From the NCBI GenBank assembly GCA_905233895.1, contig CAJOFL010000013.1, positions 1 to 39,674 on the forward strand: 39,674 nucleotides of DNA, written 5' to 3'. Of this stretch, positions 1 through 8,194 are shown in pieces. Source of the DNA: an uncultured Bacteroidales bacterium (GTDB taxonomy: Bacteria > Bacteroidota > Bacteroidia > Bacteroidales > P3). The notes beneath the pieces were generated by a model. It was not told the DNA's origin. It saw only the letters and a program-made list of their open reading frames with translations, and did no database searches. The position numbers and the translations under genes were made by a program. Position 1 is the first letter of the stretch. Each line of letters starts with the position of its first letter.

Positions 1-3000
1 ATGATCGAGCCGTAGTTCAGGGTAACGGTGAGGGTGGTGGAGTCGGTGTAGTCGACCACGGTGCCGTCCTCAAGACGGACGCTGTCGATCTTGACCGAAC
101 CCATATCCATATCGTTGGTGGCGAAGGTCATGGTGTACATGCCACCGGGGATGTTGGCGAAGAAGGTGATGTTGTCCTCGAGGACGAAGGTGTAGGCGGT
201 ATCGGTGGTAACGGTCTCGTCGCCGACCTTCCAACCCATCCAGTCGTAGTTCTCGTTAATGTCGCGGACAACAACGGTCAGGGTGTCGCCGTAGGTGTAG
301 TCGCCAGTGCCGGCGAGGTTCTCCTCGTCGCCATGCATGATGACGTAGGTGGCACGGGTGGGATCACCATCGATGGTGACGGTGTACTGGAGAGGTCCGA
401 AGACAGGATAGAAGGTGGTGTCGCTGAGCACATGGAAGGTGAGGGTGGGTTCGGCGCTGATGGAGACGCCGTCGACGGTGTCGGCCCAGTAGTAGAACTC
501 GTAGTGCTCATCGGCAACGGCGGTGATGGTGGCAACCTCGCCGAACATGTAGCCCTGGTCGGCGCCCTCGACGCTACCGTTCTCGGTAACGATGGTGATG
601 GCGAAGGTGTCGATGACGAAGCGGGCGGTGAGGTCGTAGTTCTCGATAGCGGTAAGGGTCAGGGGGTTCTCGGTGCTAAAGACGCTGTGGTCGTCGGCAT
701 TGAGCCACTCCTTGAACATGAAGCCGTCGGCAGCATTGGCGCTGAGGACAACCTCGCTCTGGTAGTCATACATATTGTTGGCGCTAGCAGGGTCGGCCAC
801 AACTTCACCCATACGCTCTTGGTTGGGGGCGGCGGCGATGCGGAACTGACCGTAGCCGTAGAAGACGGTAACGGTAGTGTCGCCCATGACGGGGCCGAAG
901 CTGATGGTGTTGGTGTCGATAGCAAGAGCGGTATGGCCGGTGGTGTCGGCGATGTTGCCTGCATACCAGGCGGCGGTGCGCTTGTACTCACCAGGAGTGG
1001 AAACCAAAGTGGCGTTCATGCCTTCGTAGGCAAGACCGTCGACAGCGGCGGTACCCCAGTCGGCGTTGTCGTTCTCCTGATTGAGGTAGGTGAAGGTAAC
1101 ATTGTGAGTGGGAGCGACACTTAAATTAATGTTATCAATATAATAATAGTAAGCGTAGTTGCCATAGTAGTGGAAACCGACGCGGGTGGCCTCGGCTGGC
1201 AGGTAAGCCGAGTCGGTGGTCATATCGAAGGCGCTCATCCAGTCGGTAGCCTCGATGACGGTATCACCATCACCGGCGGCATTGGGGGCGAAGTAAACAA
1301 CCTGGATCTGATCGCTCTCGTAACCATGATTCACATGGTTGAAGGTAACCTTAACAGGAGTGGTGGTGGTGAAGCGCGGGCTGACGAGATACTGGTTGTA
1401 GTCGCTGGCGTTGGTATAGGAGCTGAAACGCCAGACGGTGTCTTCGCCAAGGATAGCACGGACCATCTGGTTGGCGCTGGCATTGTCGGCGCTGCCGTAG
1501 ATGGCCGACCAGCAATATAGGTCGTTCAACTCGGCATCCTCGAAGCCCATGCTGATGGGCAGCGAGAGGACGAGGTTATAGTCGCAATCGGTGCGGCCGC
1601 TGACCTCGACGGGGATGGACTGCTTGTCGCCAGAGACTGCCACAACCGAGAAGGTGTAGCTGGTGTTGGCAGTGAGGCCGGTAATGGTGGTGTGGGTCTC
1701 GGTGAGGCCGGTAGCAACGGCGTTCTCGCCGTTATATACATTATAGGTAATGGTACCGGTATTCTCAGGGTTGGCTTCCCAGCCGAGGGAGATGCTGGCG
1801 TCGGTAACGCTGTCAACCTGGGCGGCGACCACGGGCCAGACGGCCGGGATGGTGTCGAGGGTAACATCGTCGAGGTAGACATACTTGACGCTGCTACCTT
1901 TGACCAGACGGAAGGCCACATAGGCATCGGTGGCAGGGGCGCTGGTGAACTTGACGCGGTACTGGGTGTAGGTGGTGGTGAGTTCAACCTCCTGAGCAAC
2001 CGTGAAGGTCGACATATCGGTCGGGTCGCTCATGGTACCAACCTCCACGCTGGAGGCATTGGTGCTGCGCTTGGCCCAGAACTCTACCATATTGCTGTTC
2101 ATGGGATTCACTGTAACATCAATCTGCGGCATGATGGCCATCTGGTTGGTGGCATAGCTAGTAGATGTGGAAGCGTAGAAATAGAGATAGTGGGCACCAG
2201 TATGGGCGCTACTGGTCGAATTGCCGTTATAGGGGTAGTAGTTATAAGTGCCAGTAGCATCGTTGATACGGTTCCAGCAATAAGGCACAGCCTGAGCATA
2301 AGTAGTTATGCCACTTGCGTAATAAGGATCGTCCTCAAAGCTGGTGGTGTACGGCAGCGGAGTGAGACCGCAAGCGGTACGGGCGGAATATTGGAAGGCC
2401 GGAGATGCATCGGTGGCCGAGCAGTTTGCAATGATGGAAAAATCATAGCTAGTGTTGCGCTCGAGACCGGTAACGGTGTAGAAGGTGTCGGTAATGCCTG
2501 TGGCAACCACATTCTCGCCATTCATTATAGTATAGGTTACACCGGTGTTGTACTGGTCGTACCACGAGAGGGTGATGCTGTTGACAGTGGCCTCTTCGAC
2601 AGCTGCGGACACCAGCGGGGCGCAAGTGACGTGCTCGAAAGCGATGTTGTCGATAGCCACAGGGGGCTGGGTGCCACCAGAGTTATCGTTACCCCACATG
2701 AACACCAGTTGGTAGGTGCCGGTGGCGAGGTCGGCGAAGAAATGCTGTGCGGTCTGCCAGCTGCTGACAAGGTTCATCTTGCCGCCGAGGTCAATCCAGC
2801 CAGCGGGGGTGGTGGTGGTATAGCCACTCATCGAGGTGGAGCCGCTAGGCAGCTGACCTGCAGTGAAAACGGCATCCGAAGGAGCCAGCCAAGCACGGAG
2901 GTAGTCGTAGTTCGACTCACCCTGCGACTTCCAGTCGAAGGAGACGTTGTACATACCGGCTTCGGTAACCTGGATAAGGCGGTAAGCGTAGGACACCTGA

Positions 3001-3980
3001 ATACCACTTACACTATAAGCATTACTGGAGCCATCGTTGGAGATATACATGGCACGGGAGCCACCGTTGTTGACAGCCTCACCATAGACCCATGCATTCA
3101 CGTCGCTATTGACGAAGGTGAATCCTTGGTCATCACCAGCCTCGAAGCCCGTAACAAACGGAACGGTGGTGGGCACCTGGGTGGTGGAGAAGCTTACGGC
3201 TGTGGCTTCTGAAGCATCGGTAGCCGAGCAGTTGGCAACAACCGAAAAGGTGTAGGGAGTGGAAGGAGTGAGACCGGTGGCGGAGTAGCTCGTAGTGGTG
3301 AGACCGGTGGCCACCTGGGTAGTACCATTGTAGACAGTATAAGTGGCGCCAGTGTTATGAGCGTCAGTCCATGTGAGAGTAGCACTATTGCTAGTGATGT
3401 CGGTAACAGCAAGATTCTTGACCTTACGGCAGGTAGGAGGAATCTGATAGGTAAACTGCACCTTGGGCAGGAAGTTGCGTTGGCTGTTGTAAGAGTAAGA
3501 AGCACCTGTGGCCTCTACGCCATAGAAACTATAGCTTGCCCAGTTGGATGCCTGATGGTTGAAATCAACAAGAAGATTACCACCATCGTAAACCCAAGGC
3601 TCACTGAACACGATATTCATCTGGCCAGATGATGTAGACAACGAACCGGAATAGACCTGAGACACACTTACCGAGTTGTCAATGCCGGAAAGCGTTGTCG
3701 CAGTAGTGGTTCCCAAGGAAATCTCCCAACCGTTCATTGTGGTGGTACCGGACGACACAAATAATGTCATCTCGGTGATTTCCATACCTACCATGGCCGT
3801 GAGATCGGTGGCAGGATAAATCATCTGGTTGTGCTGGGCAGCATCACCCATATACCCGTAGAACGGGACATACGAGTTGGTAGTAGTGCCATCGGCAACA
3901 ATCAGCGTGTTCTGTGCTTGTGTGACGAACGGCACTGCCATGAGGGCCATCATCACGAACGAACGTAGAAACTTTCGCAT
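1..3980 (-). CDS. Large secreted FN3 / InlB-repeat surface protein, C-terminus cut by window edge
   Basis: The reading frame is open from the ATG at 3978-3980 to the left edge (1326 codons), so only the N-terminal part is here. It starts with a Sec signal peptide (MRKFLRSF, hydrophobic core, cleavage after TQA-Q near residue 22). An unnamed domain follows (about 23-180). Then come three alternating pairs: FN3-like modules (about 180-262, 450-530, 717-793), each followed by a jelly-roll or 'choice-of-anchor J'-like module of about 160 residues (about 270-440, 535-710, 795-955). From about 960 the sequence becomes InlB B-repeat-like units with recurring 'F..W' and 'T..Y.F' patterns. Proteins of this build in Bacteroidales usually end in a type IX secretion sorting domain; that end is outside the window, so the export route is inferred. 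Substrate or ligand is unknown. Long plus-strand frames across it are antisense shadows. Confidence 0.85.
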   Translation of the reverse strand, partial: MRKFLRSFVMMALMAVPFVTQAQNTLIVADGTTTNSYVPFYGYMGDAAQHNQMIYPATDLTAMVGMEITEMTLFVSSGTTTMNGWEISLGTTTATTLSGIDNSVSVSQVYSGSLSTSSGQMNIVFSEPWVYDGGNLLVDFNHQASNWASYSFYGVEATGASYSYNSQRNFLPKVQFTYQIPPTCRKVKNLAVTDITSNSATLTWTDAHNTGATYTVYNGTTQVATGLTTTSYSATGLTPSTPYTFSVVANCSATDASEATAVSFSTTQVPTTVPFVTGFEAGDDQGFTFVNSDVNAWVYGEAVNNGGSRAMYISNDGSSNAYSVSGIQVSYAYRLIQVTEAGMYNVSFDWKSQGESNYDYLRAWLAPSDAVFTAGQLPSGSTSMSGYTTTTPAGWIDLGGKMNLVSSWQTAQHFFADLATGTYQLVFMWGNDNSGGTQPPVAIDNIAFEHVTCAPLVSAAVEEATVNSITLSWYDQYNTGVTYTIMNGENVVATGITDTFYTVTGLERNTSYDFSIIANCSATDASPAFQYSARTACGLTPLPYTTSFEDDPYYASGITTYAQAVPYCWNRINDATGTYNYYPYNGNSTSSAHTGAHYLYFYASTSTSYATNQMAIMPQIDVTVNPMNSNMVEFWAKRSTNASSVEVGTMSDPTDMSTFTVAQEVELTTTYTQYRVKFTSAPATDAYVAFRLVKGSSVKYVYLDDVTLDTIPAVWPVVAAQVDSVTDASISLGWEANPENTGTITYNVYNGENAVATGLTETHTTITGLTANTSYTFSVVAVSGDKQSIPVEVSGRTDCDYNLVLSLPISMGFEDAELNDLYCWSAIYGSADNASANQMVRAILGEDTVWRFSSYTNASDYNQYLVSPRFTTTTPVKVTFNHVNHGYESDQIQVVYFAPNAAGDGDTVIEATDWMSAFDMTTDSAYLPAEATRVGFHYYGNYAYYYYIDNINLSVAPTHNVTFTYLNQENDNADWGTAAVDGLAYEGMNATLVSTPGEYKRTAAWYAGNIADTTGHTALAIDTNTISFGPVMGDTTVTVFYGYGQFRIAAAPNQERMGEVVADPASANNMYDYQSEVVLSANAADGFMFKEWLNADDHSVFSTENPLTLTAIENYDLTARFVIDTFAITIVTENGSVEGADQGYMFGEVATITAVADEHYEFYYWADTVDGVSISAEPTLTFHVLSDTTFYPVFGPLQYTVTIDGDPTRATYVIMHGDEENLAGTGDYTYGDTLTVVVRDINENYDWMGWKVGDETVTTDTAYTFVLEDNITFFANIPGGMYTMTFATNDMDMGSVKIDSVRLEDGTVVDYTDSTTLTVTLNYGSI

Positions 3981-4072
3981 AATGTTTGTTGTTTTTAGTT
4001 ATTAGTTATATTGTTAATTTTCATTTCGTTACACAACAACCCGACACCCAATGGGTATACGGATTGAATATG

Positions 4073-4080
4073 CAAAGATA
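4073..4080 (-). promoter_or_regulatory. Bacteroidetes -7 box upstream of the FN3 surface protein
   Basis: Read on the minus strand this is TATCTTTG, an exact match to the Bacteroidetes -7 consensus TAnnTTTG. It lies 92 nt before the start codon at 3980, implying a leader of about 85 nt. No clear TTTG -33 box lies 19-21 nt upstream, so strength is uncertain. Confidence 0.55.
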
Positions 4081-4184
4081 CACATATTTTTGAAACTGGA
4101 GAAATAATTTTTATTTTTTAGAGAATTTAACACTAACAAATGTTAACAGCAAATATGCTATCCACCTCATTTTCAGGATAATAT

Positions 4185-4278
4185 AATGTTAAAATTCACA
4201 TAACAAAAAGAACGCCAGTCGGTTAGACCCACCTTCGCCTGATCAACGCCTGATCAACGCCTGACCAACGCCTGCCTT
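4185..4278. repeat. 94-bp interspersed repeat, copy 1
   Basis: Matches 37721-37814 in the same orientation at 89 of 94 positions without gaps. The left part is AT-rich (begins AATGTTAAAATTCACATAAC). The right part has three 11-bp tandem units (GATCAACGCCT, GATCAACGCCT, GACCAACGCCT). Mismatches are confined to 4205-4222; the rest is identical. Neither copy lies in an open frame of a recognisable gene. It could be a dispersed non-coding repeat, a small-RNA locus or a relic of a mobile element. Confidence 0.9.
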
Positions 4279-4319
4279 AGAGCCTTATCATCGCCTGCCT
4301 TAGAGCCAAAAACACAGAA

Positions 4320-4351
4320 AGCCCCAATAGTCGTCACTGACCATTGGGGCT
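4320..4351 (-). terminator. Rho-independent-type terminator of the M49 lipoprotein gene
   Basis: An 8-bp perfect stem (AGCCCCAA / TTGGGGCT) with a 16-nt loop lies 28 nt past the stop codon of the minus-strand gene. On the minus strand it is followed by a T-rich tract (TTTCTGTGTTTTT). Confidence 0.75.
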
Positions 4352-4379
4352 GAGGGGGTTAGGCTACTAGCCCGAAGGA

Positions 4380-6017
4380 CTAGAGGCCGAGGACGGCGAC
4401 ACCCTGACGGTAGACGATGTCGCGCGGGATACTGGCGTCGCGGATAGCGTCGAGGTCCTTCTGGAGGTCGGCACCAATCTTGCCGTTCTGCTCGCTGTAG
4501 GCCTTTGCGGCAGCGGCGTCACCCTCGCCTTCCATTGCGATGATGAGGGCGGCCCATCCACGGGCGGCCTCACGGGCGGCGTCAACATTGATGACATACT
4601 TCCCATCGGCATTGCGGGTGAAAGCACCGTGCTCGAAGAAGTAGTTGTAGCACATGATATTAGCTACACCGTGGGCCTCGGTGGCACCGAAGCGGACGGA
4701 GCGGAGAATACCGGCGATGAAGGTGATGTAGTTTTGGGCGACGGTGGTGTTGGTGATGAGGCCGCGCTCGATGAGCTGCTCGGTGAGGAAGAGGCCGCAG
4801 ACATCGGCCTTAGCCTCCTCCCAGGCGCTGTACTGTGCACCGAGTGCCTGACGGCAGGGGATGCCGCCGTTCACGGTGTTCTTGATACCGAGGCCGTGGG
4901 CCACCTCATGGTAGCAGGTGTTTCCGAAGAAGGCGTTGAAGGTGACGCTGTCGACCTGCTCGGGGCAAACCATCAGCTTGGCGATGGGCACCATGATATT
5001 GTCGAACTTGGCCTGCATAGCGTTCTTGAGCTGGAGACGGCGGGAGCCTTTGGCCAGCTGGACGCGCTCGTCGTTGGGGAGGTTGATGGCGATGGTCTTG
5101 GAGCCCGCATTGCAGTCGCCGGCATAGTAGACGACATCATAGACGTTGATGTCGCAGTCGGTACCGGGCACTTCTTTCTTATACTTGGGGTCGCAGGGGA
5201 GCAATTTCTGCATCTCGGGAAGGAGGGCGGCGAACTTGCTGAGGTCGCTGCTCCACTGCTCATCCTTGACCAGCACGAATGCCTCGTGGCTGCACTTGAG
5301 GCCGTTGATACCGTCGTCGTAGTTCTCGATGGGGCCCACAACGAAGTCGAGCTTGCTGTCCTTCATGTCCATCCAAACCATATCCGACTCGAAGTAGTCG
5401 TCGGTGCGGAAAGCCTCGCGGCGGGCCTCGAGGTAACGCTTCAGGCCTTCGTTCTCGGCCAGCGAGATGGCCTTCTCGAGGAGGGCGTCGACTTTGGCGA
5501 GTTCCTCTTTGTAGGCCTCGTGATAGGGCAGCACGTAGAGGGCGCCGTTCTCATCGCGGCGGATGACGCTGTACTGGCTGTCTTTCAGGGTGTCCTCAAG
5601 GGCGTCGAACTCCTCGCGGGTCATATCCTGCGGGTAGAAGTTGCAGCCGGCGGGGCGCTCACCATAGCCGGGGATGAAGGGTTTTTCTGAATCGAGACGA
5701 TCCCATGCACCGTACTGGATACGGGCGAAAGCACGGATGGCGGGGTCCTGGATGGTGTCGAGCGAAGCGCGGTTGGCATAGCCGAAATACTCATCCCAGT
5801 AAATCTCGTCCATCACCTTGCCAATCTCGATGAAAATCTTGACGAGTTCCTTCTCGTTGGCGGAGAGGCCGTCGATGAGGTCGGAGGTCAGCGAGAACTC
5901 GGCATACTCGTCGACTTTTTGTTGGATTTCGGGGTTGGACTCAACGGTTTTCTTACCTTTGCAACCCACAGCAATCAGCATAGTTGCTGCCATAAGGAAA
6001 ATGCTTAACTTTTTCAT
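4380..6017 (-). CDS. M49-family (dipeptidyl-peptidase III-like) zinc peptidase lipoprotein
   Basis: 545 residues. The N-terminus is a lipoprotein signal peptide (MKKLSIFLM..., lipobox AVGC, acylated Cys19). Position +2 is Lys with no acidic run, so the Bacteroidetes surface-export signal is not evident and a periplasm-facing location is likelier (inference). The zinc site is HEVAH at 370-374 with a second motif EEAKAD at 400-405; in M49 the two His and a Glu of the second motif bind zinc, and Glu371 would be the base. Classical DPP III has a six-residue HExxGH motif. Here the two His are separated as in HExxH, the variant known from Caldithrix and the plant Nudix-fused relatives. The family removes dipeptides from the N-terminus of oligopeptides, but the specificity of this protein is inferred. 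It is transcribed alone, with its own promoter and terminator. Confidence 0.8.
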   Translation of the reverse strand: MKKLSIFLMAATMLIAVGCKGKKTVESNPEIQQKVDEYAEFSLTSDLIDGLSANEKELVKIFIEIGKVMDEIYWDEYFGYANRASLDTIQDPAIRAFARIQYGAWDRLDSEKPFIPGYGERPAGCNFYPQDMTREEFDALEDTLKDSQYSVIRRDENGALYVLPYHEAYKEELAKVDALLEKAISLAENEGLKRYLEARREAFRTDDYFESDMVWMDMKDSKLDFVVGPIENYDDGINGLKCSHEAFVLVKDEQWSSDLSKFAALLPEMQKLLPCDPKYKKEVPGTDCDINVYDVVYYAGDCNAGSKTIAINLPNDERVQLAKGSRRLQLKNAMQAKFDNIMVPIAKLMVCPEQVDSVTFNAFFGNTCYHEVAHGLGIKNTVNGGIPCRQALGAQYSAWEEAKADVCGLFLTEQLIERGLITNTTVAQNYITFIAGILRSVRFGATEAHGVANIMCYNYFFEHGAFTRNADGKYVINVDAAREAARGWAALIIAMEGEGDAAAAKAYSEQNGKIGADLQKDLDAIRDASIPRDIVYRQGVAVLGL

Positions 6018-6059
6018 TGTTAATATGTTTTAGACGTTGTTTTCTCACGTAACGAATTA

Positions 6060-6067
6060 CAAATATA
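6060..6067 (-). promoter_or_regulatory. Bacteroidetes -7 box for the M49 lipoprotein
   Basis: Minus-strand TATATTTG matches TAnnTTTG and lies 43 nt upstream of the ATG at 6017. No convincing -33 TTTG is seen. It is divergent from the stronger plus-strand promoter at 6075-6105, so about 30 bp serve two promoters. Confidence 0.6.
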
Positions 6068-6074
6068 CATTTTT

Positions 6075-6105
6075 TTTGCCATATCGGAAAAAAGTTGTAC
6101 TTTTG
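6075..6105 (+). promoter_or_regulatory. Strong Bacteroidetes promoter for tRNA-Ser
   Basis: TTTG at 6075-6078, a 19-nt spacer and TACTTTTG at 6098-6105 fit the Bacteroidetes primary sigma-factor consensus in both boxes and spacing. A 33-nt stretch (6074-6106) is identical at 27 positions to the tRNA-Glu promoter at 13103-13135. The predicted start near 6112 places a leader of about 245 nt, mostly tandem repeat, ahead of the tRNA. Confidence 0.8.
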
Positions 6106-6116
6106 CCGCCGATTTC

Positions 6117-6284
6117 CAACGAGTCAACGAGTCAACGAGTCAACGAGTCAACGAGTCAACGAGTCAACGAGTCGAAGAGTCGAAGAGTCGAAGAGTCAAA
6201 GAGGCAAAGAGTCAACGAGTCAACGAGTCAAAGAGGCAAAGAGGCAAAGAGTCAACGAGTCGAAAAGTCAACGAGTCGAAGAGT
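6117..6284 (+). repeat. Octamer tandem array, 21 units
   Basis: Twenty-one consecutive 8-bp units without a single indel. Variants are CAACGAGT, CGAAGAGT, CAAAGAGG, CAAAGAGT and one CGAAAAGT; the first seven units are identical. It lies between the tRNA-Ser promoter and the tRNA, so it should be transcribed into the precursor leader. All three plus frames read through it as degenerate eight-residue repeats, a consequence of the period and not evidence of a protein. Confidence 0.95.
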
Positions 6285-6350
6285 ATTGAAATCTTGTAGA
6301 CTTTTGGTCTTGTAGACTTGTAGACTCAAAAAAGACTTGTAGACTTAAAA
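6285..6350 (+). repeat. Second, degenerate octamer family (AAGTCTAC on the minus strand)
   Basis: Directly after the first array, the plus strand carries repeated CTTGTAGACT blocks. On the minus strand these are AAGTCTAC-type 8-mers with A/T-rich interruptions. The same octamer recurs inside the C69 dipeptidase gene at 11251-11290. Confidence 0.7.
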
Positions 6351-6357
6351 AAAAAAC

Positions 6358-6448
6358 GGAAAGGTGCTCGAGTGGTTGAAGAGGCCCGCCTGGAAAGCGA
6401 GTAAGCGTTAAAAGCGCTTCAGGGGTTCGAATCCCCTCCTTTCCGCCA
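6358..6448 (+). tRNA. tRNA-Ser (anticodon GGA)
   Basis: Acceptor stem GGAAAGG / CCTTTCC with discriminator G and encoded CCA (6446-6448). The anticodon loop is CTGGAAA, giving anticodon GGA, which reads UCC/UCU. A long variable arm (AAGCG / CGCTT stem) marks a class II tRNA-Ser. The T arm AGGGG-TTCGAAT-CCCCT is perfect. The anticodon stem is CCCGC / GCGAG, with one C-A mismatch at the second pair from the outside. Transcription probably begins near 6112 and ends at the hairpin at 6453-6482. Confidence 0.93.
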
Positions 6449-6452
6449 AAAG

Positions 6453-6482
6453 AAAAAGCCCCGCATTCGGCGGGGCTTTTTT
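6453..6482. terminator. Bidirectional terminator between tRNA-Ser and the Na/Pi transporter
   Basis: A 7-bp GC stem (GCCCCGC / GCGGGGC, loop ATTCG) is flanked by five A on the left and six T on the right, so it can act in both directions. It starts 5 nt after the tRNA CCA and lies 6 nt beyond the stop codon of the convergent gene. Confidence 0.9.
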
Positions 6483-6487
6483 ACTGA

Positions 6488-8191
6488 CTAGTCTTCTGAA
6501 TGTTTGCGGCTGCTGTCGATTGCCTCACTGACGTTGATAACGTAGTCGCCAAGTTTCTCGTAGAGGGCGTAGAGGCTGGAGTAGGCGTTGCCGATAGCGT
6601 AGTCGTAGACGCCGAGTTTCAGCGCGTCGAGATGCTGCGAACGCAAGCGGTCGCGGTAGGCGTTGATTTCGTGCTCGGCGGCATAGGCAGCGTCGAGGTC
6701 GACATGGTCATAGTCGTGCAGGTTGCGATCCATTACGTCGAGGGCCTGCTGCACCAGCTCGTTCATGTGCTCGAGGTTGGCGTTGAGGCCGGCGTCGAAA
6801 TGGACGGCGTCCTCACGCTTGGTTTGACGGGTCATTGCTATCTGGTAGATGGCGTCGCCGATACTCTCGAGGTTGTCGATGATGCGGAACATGGAGGAGA
6901 TGCGCTCGGAAGCATGCACACTGATGTCGCCCGAACCGACCTTGGTAAGGAACTTCGAGATTTCCATCTCCATTCGGTCGGTGATGCCCTCGTATTTGGC
7001 TATACGCTCCATGATAGCCTCAAATTCCTCGTCCTTCTTGGCGGTACGCAAACCGGGCAAGAAGGTATACATACGCAACACGCGCTTGGAGAACTCCTCA
7101 ATCTCGCTCTTGGCCGACTGCAGGTTAAGCTCGGCGGTGGATAGCAGGTTGGGCTCGAGGTAGTTGAGGCGGAACTCCTCTTCGCCCTCCTCTTTCTTTT
7201 CGGGCACCATCCACTCGACAATCTTGACAATCTGCGGGATGAAGAAGGCCAGGATGACGGTGGTGATTACGTTGAAGAGGGTGTGGAAAACGGTAATGGC
7301 GAGGGGAATGAGCGGGATGTTGGGGAGCAGGCTGTCGAGCCGCTCGCTTATGAACATCACGGCGTTGCAGATGGGATAGAAGGGGATGATGAAGATGAGG
7401 GCACCGACCACGTTGAACACCAGATGGGCACGGGCGGTGCGCTTGCCGGTGGTGCCGGTGGTCATTGCCACCACCTGTGCGGTGAGGGTGGTTCCGAGGT
7501 TCTGTCCTATCACGAGGGCCATAGACGTCGGGAAGTCAATCCAACCCTGACTGGCCATAAGGAGGATGACGGCCGTCATTGCCGAGGAGGTCTGCAGGAT
7601 GATACAGAGGATGGCACCTATGACGATGAAGAGCAGCACCGACCAATAGCCCCACTGGCCGAAAGCGGCTATACGGTGGGCCACATTCTCGTCGAGGGGC
7701 GGCACCGAGTCGCCCATAAGGCCCAAGCCGAGGATGAGCAAAGCGAGGCCGACGATGGTCTGACCCAGATACTGCATCTTGTTCTTCTTGCTGAAGATGA
7801 AGAAAAGGCTTATGGCCGCAATGACCATGGGCATCAGCGGCACCTTGTCGTCGCCACCGCCTCCTCCGAGGCCGAAGATGGTGATAATCCAGGCGGTCAC
7901 CGTGGTTCCGATATTGGCACCCATGACCACAGCGATTGCGCCCGCCAGAGTGAGCAATCCGGCGCCGGCGAAGCCGACAGTCATCACCGTGGTGGCCGTG
8001 GAGGACTGGATGATGGCGGTAACACCCGTACCAGCCAGAATGCCGCTAAGCGGCTTGCCGGTGATTTTGGTGAGTATGTGGCGCAGTTTCGAGCCAGCGA
8101 ATTTCTGAAGACCCTCGCTCATGAGCTTCATGGCGAAGAGGAAGACGGCCAATGCACCGGCCAATTTCAAACAGACAAGGAATATTTCCAT
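6488..8191 (-). CDS. Na+/phosphate cotransporter family protein with PhoU-like C-terminal domain
   Basis: 567 residues. The N-terminal half (about 1-325) is an inverted-repeat transporter of the PNaS / NptA-YjbB type with about eight to nine hydrophobic segments. The duplicated signature is QSSTATT at 62-68 and QTSSAMT at 200-206, each followed by a GxNxGTT motif (GANIGTT 91-97, GQNLGTT 229-235). Residues about 345-560 are hydrophilic and helical, like PhoU, which in other bacteria links phosphate transport to signalling. The expected role is sodium-driven inorganic phosphate movement across the inner membrane; the direction, import or export, cannot be told from sequence. No pst or pho genes are nearby. 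Its 5' leader holds two tandem-repeat arrays (8195-8312). Confidence 0.9.
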   Translation of the reverse strand: MEIFLVCLKLAGALAVFLFAMKLMSEGLQKFAGSKLRHILTKITGKPLSGILAGTGVTAIIQSSTATTVMTVGFAGAGLLTLAGAIAVVMGANIGTTVTAWIITIFGLGGGGGDDKVPLMPMVIAAISLFFIFSKKNKMQYLGQTIVGLALLILGLGLMGDSVPPLDENVAHRIAAFGQWGYWSVLLFIVIGAILCIILQTSSAMTAVILLMASQGWIDFPTSMALVIGQNLGTTLTAQVVAMTTGTTGKRTARAHLVFNVVGALIFIIPFYPICNAVMFISERLDSLLPNIPLIPLAITVFHTLFNVITTVILAFFIPQIVKIVEWMVPEKKEEGEEEFRLNYLEPNLLSTAELNLQSAKSEIEEFSKRVLRMYTFLPGLRTAKKDEEFEAIMERIAKYEGITDRMEMEISKFLTKVGSGDISVHASERISSMFRIIDNLESIGDAIYQIAMTRQTKREDAVHFDAGLNANLEHMNELVQQALDVMDRNLHDYDHVDLDAAYAAEHEINAYRDRLRSQHLDALKLGVYDYAIGNAYSSLYALYEKLGDYVINVSEAIDSSRKHSED

Positions 8192-8194
8192 ATG

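Larger units (their letters stand above)
3981..4379. other. Long intergenic region between surface protein and M49 lipoprotein
   Basis: This stretch of about 400 bp holds no gene. From low to high coordinate it contains the AT-rich leader and promoter of the FN3 surface protein, an AT-rich segment (4081-4184) with no recognised feature, a 94-bp interspersed repeat (4185-4278), a short local duplication of 16 bp at 4269-4284 and 4292-4307, and a minus-strand terminator hairpin (4320-4351). Confidence 0.8.

Noticed and set aside
333..3212. Long plus-strand open frames (for example 333-1124 and 1692-3212) across the large surface protein
   Set aside because: They are antisense to a continuous 1326-codon minus-strand frame with a signal peptide and FN3 modules; their proteins are Gly/Val/Asp-rich without domains, as expected from biased codons read backwards.
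4629..5690. 353-codon plus-strand frame opposite the M49 lipoprotein
   Set aside because: Antisense of a gene with clear zinc motifs and lipobox; the frame has no recognisable motif or promoter.
6117..6284. CRISPR array
   Set aside because: Units are 8 bp and contiguous with no spacers; no cas gene is in the window.
6037..6315. Possible repeat protein (NESTSQRV repeats) encoded by the octamer array
   Set aside because: All three frames give the same periodic peptide because 8 and 3 are coprime; the ATG lies upstream of the predicted transcript start, and the region is a tRNA leader.
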